Source of the DNA: Citreicella sp. C3M06
Lineage (GTDB): Bacteria > Pseudomonadota > Alphaproteobacteria > Rhodobacterales > Rhodobacteraceae
Assembly: GCF_018860705.1 (NCBI RefSeq)
Contig: NZ_JAHKQA010000047.1
Span: 124,001-188,000, forward strand
DNA length: 64,000 nt
Direction: 5' to 3'
In this document: positions 43,492 through 51,870 of the stretch, one piece after another
Numbering within the stretch: position 1 is the stretch's first letter
Layout of the letters: every line of letters starts with the position of its first letter
Program-made: the position numbers and the translations under genes
The notes under the pieces: generated by a model
Databases searched by the model: none
What the model was told of the DNA's origin: nothing
The model's input: the letters and a program-made list of their open reading frames with translations, nothing else

Positions 43492-43844
43492 GAGGGGTCT
43501 TCCTTTTTCGCTATCACCACTCTGGCAAAGCGGCCCAACGGCGGGCGGCCAGATCTGCGCCAATTGTGGTTTCGGGCAAGCTATCTACATGATTTGCGAA
43601 GGTCATCAAGAAAGATGGGCTGGAGCCAACATCTGCGCGGATTCGACGGTTTCGGTGCAAAAACGCTCCCCGTCAGCGGATTCTGGCGTGCCAACCCTGC
43701 CCGATAAGGGGCAGCAGGTGCCCCCAAGCCGCCAGAGCAACCGGAAGTATCGGCTTCTCTGCCGGTATATACGCGCGAACGGTCACTCATTAAGTCTGAA
43801 TGCTGACCGTTCGTGCAACTCGCTCACTCGCACCAGAACTTGCG
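43492..43844. other. Intergenic region between the FGGY kinase and GGT genes
   Basis: No gene is recognised in these 353 bp. They hold the likely GGT promoter and a striking 10-bp inverted repeat (43776-43813). Short open frames on both strands show no family similarity. Confidence 0.6.
43776..43813. promoter_or_regulatory. Inverted repeat CGAACGGTCA / TGACCGTTCG, candidate operator
   Basis: Perfect 10-bp arms at 43776-43785 and 43804-43813 with an 18-bp AT-rich spacer. The 11-mer CGAACGGTCAC recurs upstream of the deoR gene (51696-51706), suggesting both are sites of the same regulator. The long AT-rich spacer argues against a terminator. Confidence 0.5.
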
Positions 43845-45242
43845 CTAAGGCGCCGCGCGCCAGCCTTGGGCACGATCCACCGCCTGCGCGAACCGCGCCA
43901 TGCGGGCAGACCGGTCGCAGGTGCGCGGCGCAACCTCTCCCCGCGCCGGTGGCCCCGGCAGTGCACCGCCCCGCCCAAGCGCCGCCAGCTGCGCGCCCCC
44001 CAGCGCTGTCAGCTCATCGGTGCCCGGCAGGATCAGGTGCATCCCCGTCACATCCGCCAGAAACTGGCACAGATACGGCGATCGCGACAGGCCTCCGTCC
44101 ACCGACAGCCGCGTCAGCGGCCCCAGCCGGGCAATCACCTCGGCAGCGCGCAGTGCAATGCCTTCGATGAGCGCCTGCGCCATGTCCGCGCGCGTGGTGG
44201 CCCCTGTCATGCCGATGAACAGCCCCGCCGCCGAGCCATCCCAATGCGGCGCACCAAGCCCCGACAAGGCGGGCACGAACACCAGCCCCCGGTCGATCGC
44301 GGGCGGCGCGGAGAACCCGGCAAGCGCCTCGGCCGTGTCGAGCAGGCCGATCCGCATGGCCCATTCCACCGCCGATCCCGCCGCCTGCACCCCGCCTTCC
44401 AGCGCATAGGCGGTGCGCCCGCCGATTTGCCAGGCCACCGTGGGCAACAGGCCGCTGTCTGCGGTTTCGGGCCGCGCGCCATCGCTCAGGGCCAGCGCAA
44501 AGGCCCCCGAGCCAAAGGTGATCTTGGCGTCTCCGGGCGCGCGGCAGCCATGCCCGTAAAGCGCGGCCTGCTGGTCGACCACCGCCGCGGTGACGGGGGT
44601 GTCATTTATGCTGCCGAAATCGCCAACCGTCGGGCGGATCTCGGGCAGGCAGTCCATCGGCACCCCGAACAGATCGCATAGCGTTGGATCCCATGCGCCG
44701 CTGTCCAGCCCCATCAACGAGCTGCGCGATGCGGTGCTGATATCGGTCTGCGCCCGCCCTGTCAGGTTCTGCAAAAAGAACCCATCCGTCGTGCCCAGCC
44801 GCAGCCGCCCGGCGCGATGCGCCGCCTGCACCTCGGGCACATTGTCCAGCAGCCAGCCCAGCTTGGCGGCGGAAAAATACGGATCAAGCGGCAGCCCGGC
44901 ACGCTCGCGCACCAGCGCCGCGTGTCGGGACATGGCAGAGAGACGGGCCTGCGTGCGCCGGTCCTGCCAGACGATGATCGGCGAGAGCGGCGCGCCGCTC
45001 AGCGCATCCCACGCCAGACAGCTTTCGCCCTGATTGCTCAGCGCGATGGCGTCCACCGGCCCGGCCGCCGCAATCACCGCGCGCAGATTGGCCAGCAGTT
45101 CCGCCGGGTCGTGTTCGACCCGGTCCGCCTGCGGAAAATGCTGGGCATGGCGCAGCGCCAGCACGATCCGGCTGTGTCCCGCGTCATCGGCGACGATCCC
45201 GCGTGTCGAGGTTGTGCCCTGATCCAGCGCCAGCACCCGCAT
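43845..45242 (-). CDS. FGGY-family kinase, glycerol-kinase-like with altered substrate site
   Basis: A 465-residue sugar/polyol kinase. It opens with RVLALDQGTTSTRGIVADD (ATP site of glycerol kinases). Of the E. coli GlpK glycerol contacts, Glu (E73 in SNQGES), Trp (W92 in VWQDRRT), Tyr (Y122 in DPYFSAAKL) and Asp (D223 in DQQAALYG) are present, but the Arg of NQRET is Gly72. FGSGAFAL and GLGAPHWD are also family blocks. It therefore resembles glycerol kinase but may prefer another polyol. It lies 3 nt after the FAD oxidoreductase gene on the minus strand, the third gene of a dehydrogenase-kinase operon. Confidence 0.9.
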   Translation of the reverse strand: MRVLALDQGTTSTRGIVADDAGHSRIVLALRHAQHFPQADRVEHDPAELLANLRAVIAAAGPVDAIALSNQGESCLAWDALSGAPLSPIIVWQDRRTQARLSAMSRHAALVRERAGLPLDPYFSAAKLGWLLDNVPEVQAAHRAGRLRLGTTDGFFLQNLTGRAQTDISTASRSSLMGLDSGAWDPTLCDLFGVPMDCLPEIRPTVGDFGSINDTPVTAAVVDQQAALYGHGCRAPGDAKITFGSGAFALALSDGARPETADSGLLPTVAWQIGGRTAYALEGGVQAAGSAVEWAMRIGLLDTAEALAGFSAPPAIDRGLVFVPALSGLGAPHWDGSAAGLFIGMTGATTRADMAQALIEGIALRAAEVIARLGPLTRLSVDGGLSRSPYLCQFLADVTGMHLILPGTDELTALGGAQLAALGRGGALPGPPARGEVAPRTCDRSARMARFAQAVDRAQGWRAAP

Positions 45243-45245
45243 CGC

Positions 45246-46469
45246 TCAGCCCTCTCTCTCCAGCCTCAGGCAGAGATCGCCCGCCAGCGCCGCCCTGTCC
45301 AGTGCGGGCACCTGCAGCCGCAGCGATTGTTCGGGGTGACTGCGCAGGCTGGCCACGGCCAGTTCACGCCCCGCGCCATCGCTGAGAACCAGCCGCCCCC
45401 GCAGGGCACCATTTGCGCGCAGAACCAGCGTGCAGGGGGTTTGCCCCGCGGCAATCCGCTGCGGCACGACATAGCGCAGCCCGTCGCCAAGAAGGATATC
45501 GACCGCCTCGCGCCGCCGCGAGCCCTGCGATAGATCCTGCGCGACACGGCGCGCGACATGGCGTCCTTCGGCCCAGCAGCGCCCGCCGGTTTCCACCGGG
45601 TGCAACACGTTGCCCGCCGCGAACACATGCCGGTCCGAACTGCGCCAGCCCGCATCGATCAACGGCCCTTGCGTGCCGGGATCAAGCGTCAGGCCGCTGT
45701 CGCGCGCCAATGCGGCCTCGGGGGTGAAACGCCCGGAAAACACCACGCCGTCACAGGCCAGCGCCCGCTCGCTGCCATCGCGCAGGCGCAGGCGCAGCCC
45801 CGAAACCCGCGCCGCGCCGTCGATCGACAGCAGCGTCGCCCCCATCAGCACCGGCACCCCAAGCAGCCTGCACAGCGCCATAAAGACGCCCCGGCTGCGC
45901 GGCCTGTCTTCGGTCTCGACAAGCGCCGCAGGGCGCATGCCGTGGCGCGTGCAGCTCAGCAATGCCGAAAATGCCACCAATTCGCTGCCGATGATGACAG
46001 GGCGGCGAAACGGGCGGCGCTGTTCCAAGGTGAGGAACGCTTGCAACGCCGCGGTGTTCATCACCCCGAGGGGCCGCATCCCCGGCGCAAGCCGCTGCGC
46101 GCGGGTCTGTTCACGGGCCCCGGTGGCAAGCACGATGCGCGCCGCGTCGAGGATCATCGCCCCGTCGCGCGTTGCAAGTTCCAGCCGCCCGTGCGGGCGA
46201 ATGCGCGTGACGGTGGTGCCGGTTCTGATCTCGACCCCGGCGGCCAAGGCGCGGGCAACAAGGCGGCGGGCATAGGCCGGGCCGCCAAGAAAGCGGCGAA
46301 ATTCCCGCATCCCCCACAGCGGATGGGCACAGTGGCGCGCCATGCCCCCCGCCTCGTCAAAGCGTTCCAGCACCACGATACGGCCCACCCCGAGCCGGCG
46401 CAGTTCGGTGGCGCAGGCCAGCCCGGCCGGGCCAGCGCCGACGATGGCGACATCGCAAGCCTCGCTCAT
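45246..46469 (-). CDS. FAD/NAD(P)-dependent oxidoreductase subunit (GlpB/HcnB-like)
   Basis: A 407-residue flavoprotein. Dinucleotide-binding motif DVAIVGAGPAGLACATEL at residues 6-23, GMARHCAHPLWGMREF, ARIVLATGAREQTR, and the second FAD motif DRHVFAAGNVLHPVETGG. The last 80 residues form an extra beta-rich domain of the kind found with DUF1667-type partners. Start ATG at 46469 follows GGAGG and overlaps the stop of the GlpA-like gene (ATGA). It probably acts as the electron-transfer partner of the dehydrogenase encoded upstream. Confidence 0.87.
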   Translation of the reverse strand: MSEACDVAIVGAGPAGLACATELRRLGVGRIVVLERFDEAGGMARHCAHPLWGMREFRRFLGGPAYARRLVARALAAGVEIRTGTTVTRIRPHGRLELATRDGAMILDAARIVLATGAREQTRAQRLAPGMRPLGVMNTAALQAFLTLEQRRPFRRPVIIGSELVAFSALLSCTRHGMRPAALVETEDRPRSRGVFMALCRLLGVPVLMGATLLSIDGAARVSGLRLRLRDGSERALACDGVVFSGRFTPEAALARDSGLTLDPGTQGPLIDAGWRSSDRHVFAAGNVLHPVETGGRCWAEGRHVARRVAQDLSQGSRRREAVDILLGDGLRYVVPQRIAAGQTPCTLVLRANGALRGRLVLSDGAGRELAVASLRSHPEQSLRLQVPALDRAALAGDLCLRLEREG

Positions 46470-47854
46470 CTGCGATCCTCCGGCAGGATCGGATCGCGCA
46501 GGCGCCCTTCGGTCAACGTCGCGATGCGGGCAAGGCAATTGAAGCCCTGACAACGGCCCATGGCGCAGCGGGTGCGCCGCCGCAGCCCGCCGAAATCGCC
46601 CGGTGGCACAGGGCTATCTAGCGCGGCGCGCAGCTCGCGCAGGGTGACCATCTCGCAGTGGCAAACAATGCCATCGTGGCCGGGGCGCTGCCAGTCGCGG
46701 GTCAGACCTTCGGCAAGGTTGGGCATGACGGGCACTGGCGGATCAGGGGGCGCGACGGGCCGCGCCGCCCGCGCCCAGAGCGCGAACACATGGCGCGCGA
46801 TCCCCAGCGCGGCGGTCAGCCCGGTGGACCGGATGCCCCCGGCGCAGAAATAGCCCAATTCGTGATCGGCGTGGATGCGGTATTCCTTGCGCTCGCTCGC
46901 GGGGCGCAGCCCGGCGTAGACCGCCGTCACCGGCATGTCGCGCAGGCCGGGTACCAGCCGCGTCGCGGTGTCGATCAGCGTGCTCAGCTCTGGGGTGGTG
47001 ACATCGGGGCGCTCGCGCGCCTGCTGTTCCTCGGCGGTGGGGCCGACCAGAAGGTTGCCAAAGACGGTGCGGGTCAGCACCACGCCCTTGGTCCGCTCGT
47101 TGGGCACCGGCAGCAGGATGCTGGTCAGGCAGCGGGCGGCGGCCTTGTCGAACACGACGAACTGCCCCTTGCGGGGGCGAATGTCGAAGCGGGAGGCGCC
47201 AGTCAGCAGGGTTTCGATTCGATCCCCGTACAGTCCGGCGCAGTTGATGACGCTGTGGGCGCGGATCTCTCCGGCGGCGGTTGTCAGGTGCCACAGATCG
47301 CCGCTGCGCCGCGCGCCTGTCAGGGCGGCGTTGAACAAAAGGCGCGCGCCGAGCATCTGCGCCTGCGTGGCATAGGCCAGCGGCGCGGACCACGGATCAA
47401 TCACATGTTCGCGCGGGACCAGAAGCGCGCCGCGCAGCCGTGAGGACAGGTGCGGCTCGCGCGCGCGCGCCTCGTCGCGGCTCAGCAGGCGCGCGTCGGG
47501 CACGCCATTGGCATGGGCCTGCGCCAGCAGATCCGGCAGGCGCGACTCTTCGTCGTCGTTCCAGGCGGCGACCATCGCGCCGCATTCCAGCAGCGGCAGG
47601 TTCATCGCGCCCCGGATCTGCAGGTATTCGTTATAGCCCGCCTGCATGCAGGCCAGCTCGAGCGATCCGACCGGCGCATCGAACCCGGTGTGCAGGATGG
47701 CGCTGTTCGCCTTTGACGCCCCGGCGAGAATATCCGGCGCCGCTTCGATCAGCACGCAGCTTGCGCCTTCCAGCGCAAAGCGACGCGCCATGGCGCAGCC
47801 CACGACACCGGCCCCGATGATCGCGACATCCGCTTCCGCTGTCTCAAGGGTCAA
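46466..47854 (-). CDS. GlpA-like FAD dehydrogenase with C-terminal BFD [2Fe-2S] domain
   Basis: A 462-residue flavoenzyme of the glycerol-3-phosphate/2-hydroxyglutarate dehydrogenase (DAO) type. N-terminal FAD site VAIIGAGVVGCAMARRFALE, then SKANSAILHTGFDAP and SVINCAGLYGD; the C-terminus carries a BFD-like domain with C398-x-C400 and C430-x4-C435 for a [2Fe-2S] cluster. This is the architecture of anaerobic GlpA. It starts a three-gene operon with the GlpB-like oxidoreductase and the FGGY kinase, so it probably oxidises the phosphorylated polyol made by the kinase. Confidence 0.9.
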   Translation of the reverse strand: MTLETAEADVAIIGAGVVGCAMARRFALEGASCVLIEAAPDILAGASKANSAILHTGFDAPVGSLELACMQAGYNEYLQIRGAMNLPLLECGAMVAAWNDDEESRLPDLLAQAHANGVPDARLLSRDEARAREPHLSSRLRGALLVPREHVIDPWSAPLAYATQAQMLGARLLFNAALTGARRSGDLWHLTTAAGEIRAHSVINCAGLYGDRIETLLTGASRFDIRPRKGQFVVFDKAAARCLTSILLPVPNERTKGVVLTRTVFGNLLVGPTAEEQQARERPDVTTPELSTLIDTATRLVPGLRDMPVTAVYAGLRPASERKEYRIHADHELGYFCAGGIRSTGLTAALGIARHVFALWARAARPVAPPDPPVPVMPNLAEGLTRDWQRPGHDGIVCHCEMVTLRELRAALDSPVPPGDFGGLRRRTRCAMGRCQGFNCLARIATLTEGRLRDPILPEDRR

Positions 47855-48022
47855 GCGCCACCTCCATCGTCAGCCCCAAGGGCATATTGACTGAACGTGC
47901 ATTTTGCTAACCGAATACACAATATCGGCCCCATTTAATTTGCCGCGATTGTTGCACTCGGTCACGCTCTGCGTCAAAATTCCGCGCACCGCGGCGCTGC
48001 CGCCCCAGCCGAAAGCTCTGCG
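47855..48022. promoter_or_regulatory. Divergent promoter region between the GlpA-like operon and the FAD/Fe-S dehydrogenase
   Basis: A 168-bp, AT-richer stretch (about 47890-47990) that must hold both divergent promoters. It contains CGGTCACGC at about 47990, sharing the CGGTCAC core of the candidate DeoR sites at 43776 and 51696, but the full repeat is not conserved. No single -10/-35 pair stands out. Confidence 0.4.
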
Positions 48023-50869
48023 ATGACGCGCCACATGCCCCCGCCCACCAAGGCCGAGCGACACTTTGCCCAAGCCCTGACGGCTCAGGGGTTTGCGGGC
48101 ACCGTCTCCATAGCCCCCGGCGACCGGGTGGTGATGGCGACGGACAATTCGATCTATCAACTGCTGCCCGGCGCCGTGGTCTATCCGCGCGATGAAGCCG
48201 ACCTTGCGCTGATCGCCCGCCTGCTCGACCAGCCCGAGTTTCACGGCGTTACCGTGCGCCCGCGCGGCGGCGGCACCGGCACCAACGGGCAATCGCTGGG
48301 CGGCGGCATCACGGTGGATTGTTCGCGCCACATGACCCGGATCCTTGATATCGACGTTGCGGCGCGCCGGGTGCGGGTGCAGCCCGGCGTCATCAAGGAC
48401 CAACTGAATGCAGCGCTGCGCCCGCATGGGCTGTTCTTTGCGCCCGAACTGTCAACATCGTCGCGCGCCACGATCGGGGGGATGATCTCGACCGATGCCT
48501 GCGGGCAAGGGTCCTGCGCCTATGGCAAGACCTCGACCCATGTGCTGTCGCTGCGCGCCGCGCTGATCGGGGGCGAGGTGATCCAGACGCAGCGCGCGCC
48601 CCATGTCCCCGGAACCGGGCGCAGCGGCGCGGTGCTGGAAACGCTTGATACCCTCAGTCGCGATCAGGCAGAGCTGATCGCGCAGCGCTTTCCCAAGCTC
48701 AACCGCACGCTGACCGGCTATGATCTGGCCCATATCCGGCAGGGTGACAGCATCGACCCCGCGGCGGTGATCTGCGGATCAGAGGGCACGCTGGCCCTGA
48801 TCAGCGAGGCCACGCTGAACCTGTTGCCGATCCCCGCCGCCACCGCGCTGCTGCTGGTGTTCTACCCCGATTTTCAGGCCGCGCTGCGCGATGCGCGCGA
48901 GATGGCGAGCCTTGGCGCGACCTCGGTCGAAACCATCGACAGCCGGGTGCTGGGGCTGGCGCGCGAAGAACCCGGCTTTGCCGCCGTGGCGCATCTGTTC
49001 CCGGTGGCGGATGCGGCGGGGGTGAATATCGTCGAATTCACCGGCGATGATGCGGGCGCGTTGACGGACCACGTGACAACCCTGCGCGACAGGCTTGCCG
49101 CCGGACCGGGGCGGCTTGCGGTGACACAGACCCAAGGCGCGGATGTGGCGCGGGTCTGGGGGCTGCGCAAGGCGTCGGTCGGCCTGCTGGGGCGGGCGCG
49201 GGGCAGCAAACGCCCGCTGCCCTTTGTCGAAGATTGCGCCGTGCCACCCGAACGGCTGGAACCGTTCATCGCCGGTTTCAGGGCCATATTGGACCGCGAA
49301 GGGCTGGATTACGGCATGTTCGGCCATGTGGATGCGGGCGTGCTGCACGTGCGCCCGGCGCTGGATCTGACCGACCCGGCGCAGGAAGTCCTAATCCGCC
49401 GCATCACCGACGAGGTGGTGGCGCTGGTGCATCAGCACGGCGGTTTGCTGTGGGGCGAACATGGCAAGGGGGTGCGTTCGGAATATGTGCCCGAGGTGTT
49501 CGGCCCGCTGTATCCCGCCTTGCAACAGATCAAGGCGGCGTTCGATCCGCGCAACCAGCTCAATCCGGGCAAGATCGCCACCCCGGATGACAGCGCCCTG
49601 TGGCAGATCGACGGCGTGCCGACCCGTGGCCAGATGGACCGTCAGGTGCCCGAGGGGCTGCGCGCGGATCATGCCTCGGCCTTTGCCTGCAACGGCAATG
49701 GCGCCTGTTTCAACCGCGACGCGGGCGATGTGATGTGCCCGTCCTACAAGGCCACCGGCGATCGGCGCCATTCCCCCAAGGGCCGCGCCTCGCTGATGCG
49801 CGAATGGTTGCGGCAGGGCGGGCCTGATGGTGCCGCCGATCCCGATTTCGAGGCGGATGTGAAACAGGCGATGGACGGCTGTCTGTCCTGCGCCGCTTGC
49901 ACAACCCAATGCCCGATCCGGGTCGATGTGCCCAAGCTGCGCGCGGGATTCCTGCAAAGCTATCACGCCCGGCATCGCCGCCCGCTGCGCCACTACGCGC
50001 TCGACCAGCTTGAGGCGCTGTTGCCCTATGCCGCCCGCCTGCCCCGGCTGGCCAATCTTATGACCCAAGGGCCGGGGGCGGCGCTGATGCATCGCATCGG
50101 CCTGACCGCCCTGCCGGCGCTGCCGCTGCACAGGCCGCCGCTGGACCAGTTGCGAGACCTTGAAACGCTGGACCCGGCGCGCGACGTGGTGCTGGTGCCC
50201 GACGCCTTTACCCGGTTCTTTGAACCGCAGCTGGTGGCCGATCTGGCCGAGGTTCTGGACAGGCTGGGCCACCGCCTGCGCGTTGCGCCCTACCGCCCCT
50301 CGGGCAAGGCCCGCCAAGTGCTCGGGCGTGTGCGCGGGGCCGCCGCGCAGGCCCGGGCTCAGGCCGATCTGCTGCGCCGCATCGACGCCACCGGCACCCG
50401 CATGGTCCAGATCGAACCCGCGATAACCGCCTGTTACAAAACCGATTACCCCGAGGGCACGCCCCGCCCCCTCAGCCCGCAGGAGCTGCTGGCAACGCTG
50501 GTGAACGACACGGTGCAAGCGCCGCCGATGCGGGTGCGGCTGCTGCCCCATTGCTCGGAGCGGGTGCAAGGCGCGGCAGGACATACGGGCTGGCGAGAGG
50601 TCTTTGCCCGCTTCGGCATCACGTTGCACATCCCCGCAACGGGCTGTTGCGGCATGGCCGGTATGTGGGGGCATGAGACCGTGAACCGGGCCACATCCGA
50701 GACGATCTTTGCCCAGTCGTGGCAGGATGCCACCGCACCAGCGACCGGGCCGGAGCCGGATATCATCCTTGCAACGGGCTATTCCTGCCGCTGTCAAAGC
50801 GCCAAGGTTGCGAACCGCGCGTTGCAGCATCCGATCAGCCTGCTGCGTCAGCTCATGGCCGCGGGCTAG
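48023..50869 (+). CDS. FAD-linked oxidase / [4Fe-4S] / CCG-domain dehydrogenase (YdiJ/Dld-II-like)
   Basis: A 948-residue membrane-associated-type dehydrogenase. Residues 1-500 are a VAO-type FAD domain (VTVRPRGGGTGTNGQSLGGG, ISTDACGQGSCAYGKTSTHV) with its cap. Residues about 554-650 hold the Fe-S region (CNGNGACFN...MCPSY and CLSCAACTTQCP). The C-terminal CCG region has HCSERV and ATGCCGMAGMWGHE. Related proteins oxidise D-2-hydroxyacids such as D-lactate or D-2-hydroxyglutarate. It is divergent from the GlpA-like operon, and its stop overlaps the deoR stop at a shared CTAG. It may supply the GlpC-like Fe-S/CCG function for that pathway. Confidence 0.9.
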   Translation: MTRHMPPPTKAERHFAQALTAQGFAGTVSIAPGDRVVMATDNSIYQLLPGAVVYPRDEADLALIARLLDQPEFHGVTVRPRGGGTGTNGQSLGGGITVDCSRHMTRILDIDVAARRVRVQPGVIKDQLNAALRPHGLFFAPELSTSSRATIGGMISTDACGQGSCAYGKTSTHVLSLRAALIGGEVIQTQRAPHVPGTGRSGAVLETLDTLSRDQAELIAQRFPKLNRTLTGYDLAHIRQGDSIDPAAVICGSEGTLALISEATLNLLPIPAATALLLVFYPDFQAALRDAREMASLGATSVETIDSRVLGLAREEPGFAAVAHLFPVADAAGVNIVEFTGDDAGALTDHVTTLRDRLAAGPGRLAVTQTQGADVARVWGLRKASVGLLGRARGSKRPLPFVEDCAVPPERLEPFIAGFRAILDREGLDYGMFGHVDAGVLHVRPALDLTDPAQEVLIRRITDEVVALVHQHGGLLWGEHGKGVRSEYVPEVFGPLYPALQQIKAAFDPRNQLNPGKIATPDDSALWQIDGVPTRGQMDRQVPEGLRADHASAFACNGNGACFNRDAGDVMCPSYKATGDRRHSPKGRASLMREWLRQGGPDGAADPDFEADVKQAMDGCLSCAACTTQCPIRVDVPKLRAGFLQSYHARHRRPLRHYALDQLEALLPYAARLPRLANLMTQGPGAALMHRIGLTALPALPLHRPPLDQLRDLETLDPARDVVLVPDAFTRFFEPQLVADLAEVLDRLGHRLRVAPYRPSGKARQVLGRVRGAAAQARAQADLLRRIDATGTRMVQIEPAITACYKTDYPEGTPRPLSPQELLATLVNDTVQAPPMRVRLLPHCSERVQGAAGHTGWREVFARFGITLHIPATGCCGMAGMWGHETVNRATSETIFAQSWQDATAPATGPEPDIILATGYSCRCQSAKVANRALQHPISLLRQLMAAG

Positions 50870-51651
50870 CGGCCCACCGGGGCGACGATAACCTCGACCC
50901 CGGCGCTGCGCAGCGCGGCGCCCATCTCGGGCGACGGGGCGCGGTCGGTCACCAGCCGGTCGATGCTGCCAAGCGAGGCCACTTCGAAGACGGCGGCGCG
51001 GTCCAGCTTGCTGTGATCGGCCAGCACCGTGACGCTGGCGGCGCGGGCGATCATGGCGCGGGCCAGTTCGGTTTCGCGCAGGTCGTAATCCATGATCCCG
51101 TCCGGCGTCATGGCGCCGATGGTCAGCACCGCATGTTCGGCTCTGAATTGCTGAAGCTGCTGGATGGCCAGCGCGCCCAGCGTCTCGCGCCCCTCGGCGG
51201 CGATCTCTCCGCCCAGCAGATACAGGCGGTGACGGCCGTCGGATTGCGCCAGCGCGGTCGCGATCTGCGGAGAATTGCTGATCACTGTCAGGCCCCGGCG
51301 GCGGGCCAGCGCGCGTGCAAAGGCGATGGTGGTCGATCCGGTGTCGACAAACAGCGTGGCGCCTTCGCCAAACAGCGTGGCGGCGCGTTGGCCGATGGCG
51401 TCTTTTTCGACCCTCAGCGTGGCAAGCCGGGCATCCAGCGGGCCTTCGGTCAGGCCCGGTTCGCCCGGCGCGGCGATGCCGCGCGCCCCGCCGTGAAACT
51501 TGCGCAGCCGCCCGCTGGCATCCAGCGCGCTCAGGTCGCGGCGGATGGTCTCTCGCGAGCTGCCATAGCGTTCCGCAAGCGCATCCACATGCACCTCACC
51601 CAGCGTTTCGACAAGCTGCACGATCAGTTCCCGCCGTTGCTCCGGCTTCAT
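50866..51651 (-). CDS. DeoR-family transcriptional repressor
   Basis: About 261 residues from the ATG at 51651, preferred over one 24 nt upstream because AAGGA sits at proper spacing. The N-terminal HTH (VHVDALAERYGSSRETIRRD followed by LSALDASGRLRKFHGGARG) is GlpR/DeoR-type, and the DeoRC sugar-phosphate sensor follows (GATLFVDTGSTTIAFARALA, VISNSPQIATALA, LGGEIAAEGRETLG). It most likely represses the adjacent kinase/dehydrogenase genes in response to a phosphorylated polyol. Candidate binding half-sites are noted at 43776-43813 and 51696-51706. Confidence 0.92.
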   Translation of the reverse strand: MKPEQRRELIVQLVETLGEVHVDALAERYGSSRETIRRDLSALDASGRLRKFHGGARGIAAPGEPGLTEGPLDARLATLRVEKDAIGQRAATLFGEGATLFVDTGSTTIAFARALARRRGLTVISNSPQIATALAQSDGRHRLYLLGGEIAAEGRETLGALAIQQLQQFRAEHAVLTIGAMTPDGIMDYDLRETELARAMIARAASVTVLADHSKLDRAAVFEVASLGSIDRLVTDRAPSPEMGAALRSAGVEVIVAPVGR

Positions 51652-51695
51652 GCCGCGTCCTTTCGAAAGGGTCATACTGGGCTCTGCGCAATGCC

Positions 51696-51706
51696 CGAAC
51701 GGTCAC
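51696..51706. promoter_or_regulatory. Candidate DeoR site upstream of deoR
   Basis: CGAACGGTCAC, 45 nt upstream of the deoR start, is identical to an arm of the inverted repeat at 43776. The second arm is not obvious here, so this would be a half-site. Confidence 0.4.
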
Positions 51707-51870
51707 CCCATGCGCCCGCTCGTCTATTGTGTCGCAAGCGCCGCACAGACGCAATTGCCGACAGGGCTTGCGGGGCGATGGCGCGGTTTGGGCCGCGCCC
51801 CGATACCGCCGTCGTTCCTGTCGACCCGCGCGCATTGTCTCTGCCGTTTGCCCGAAGATGCCGGGTGCGG

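Noticed and set aside
43776-43813. Intrinsic terminator for the FGGY kinase operon
   Set aside because: The 18-nt AT-rich spacer and lack of a T-tract make a stable terminator hairpin unlikely; sequence sharing with the deoR upstream site favours an operator.
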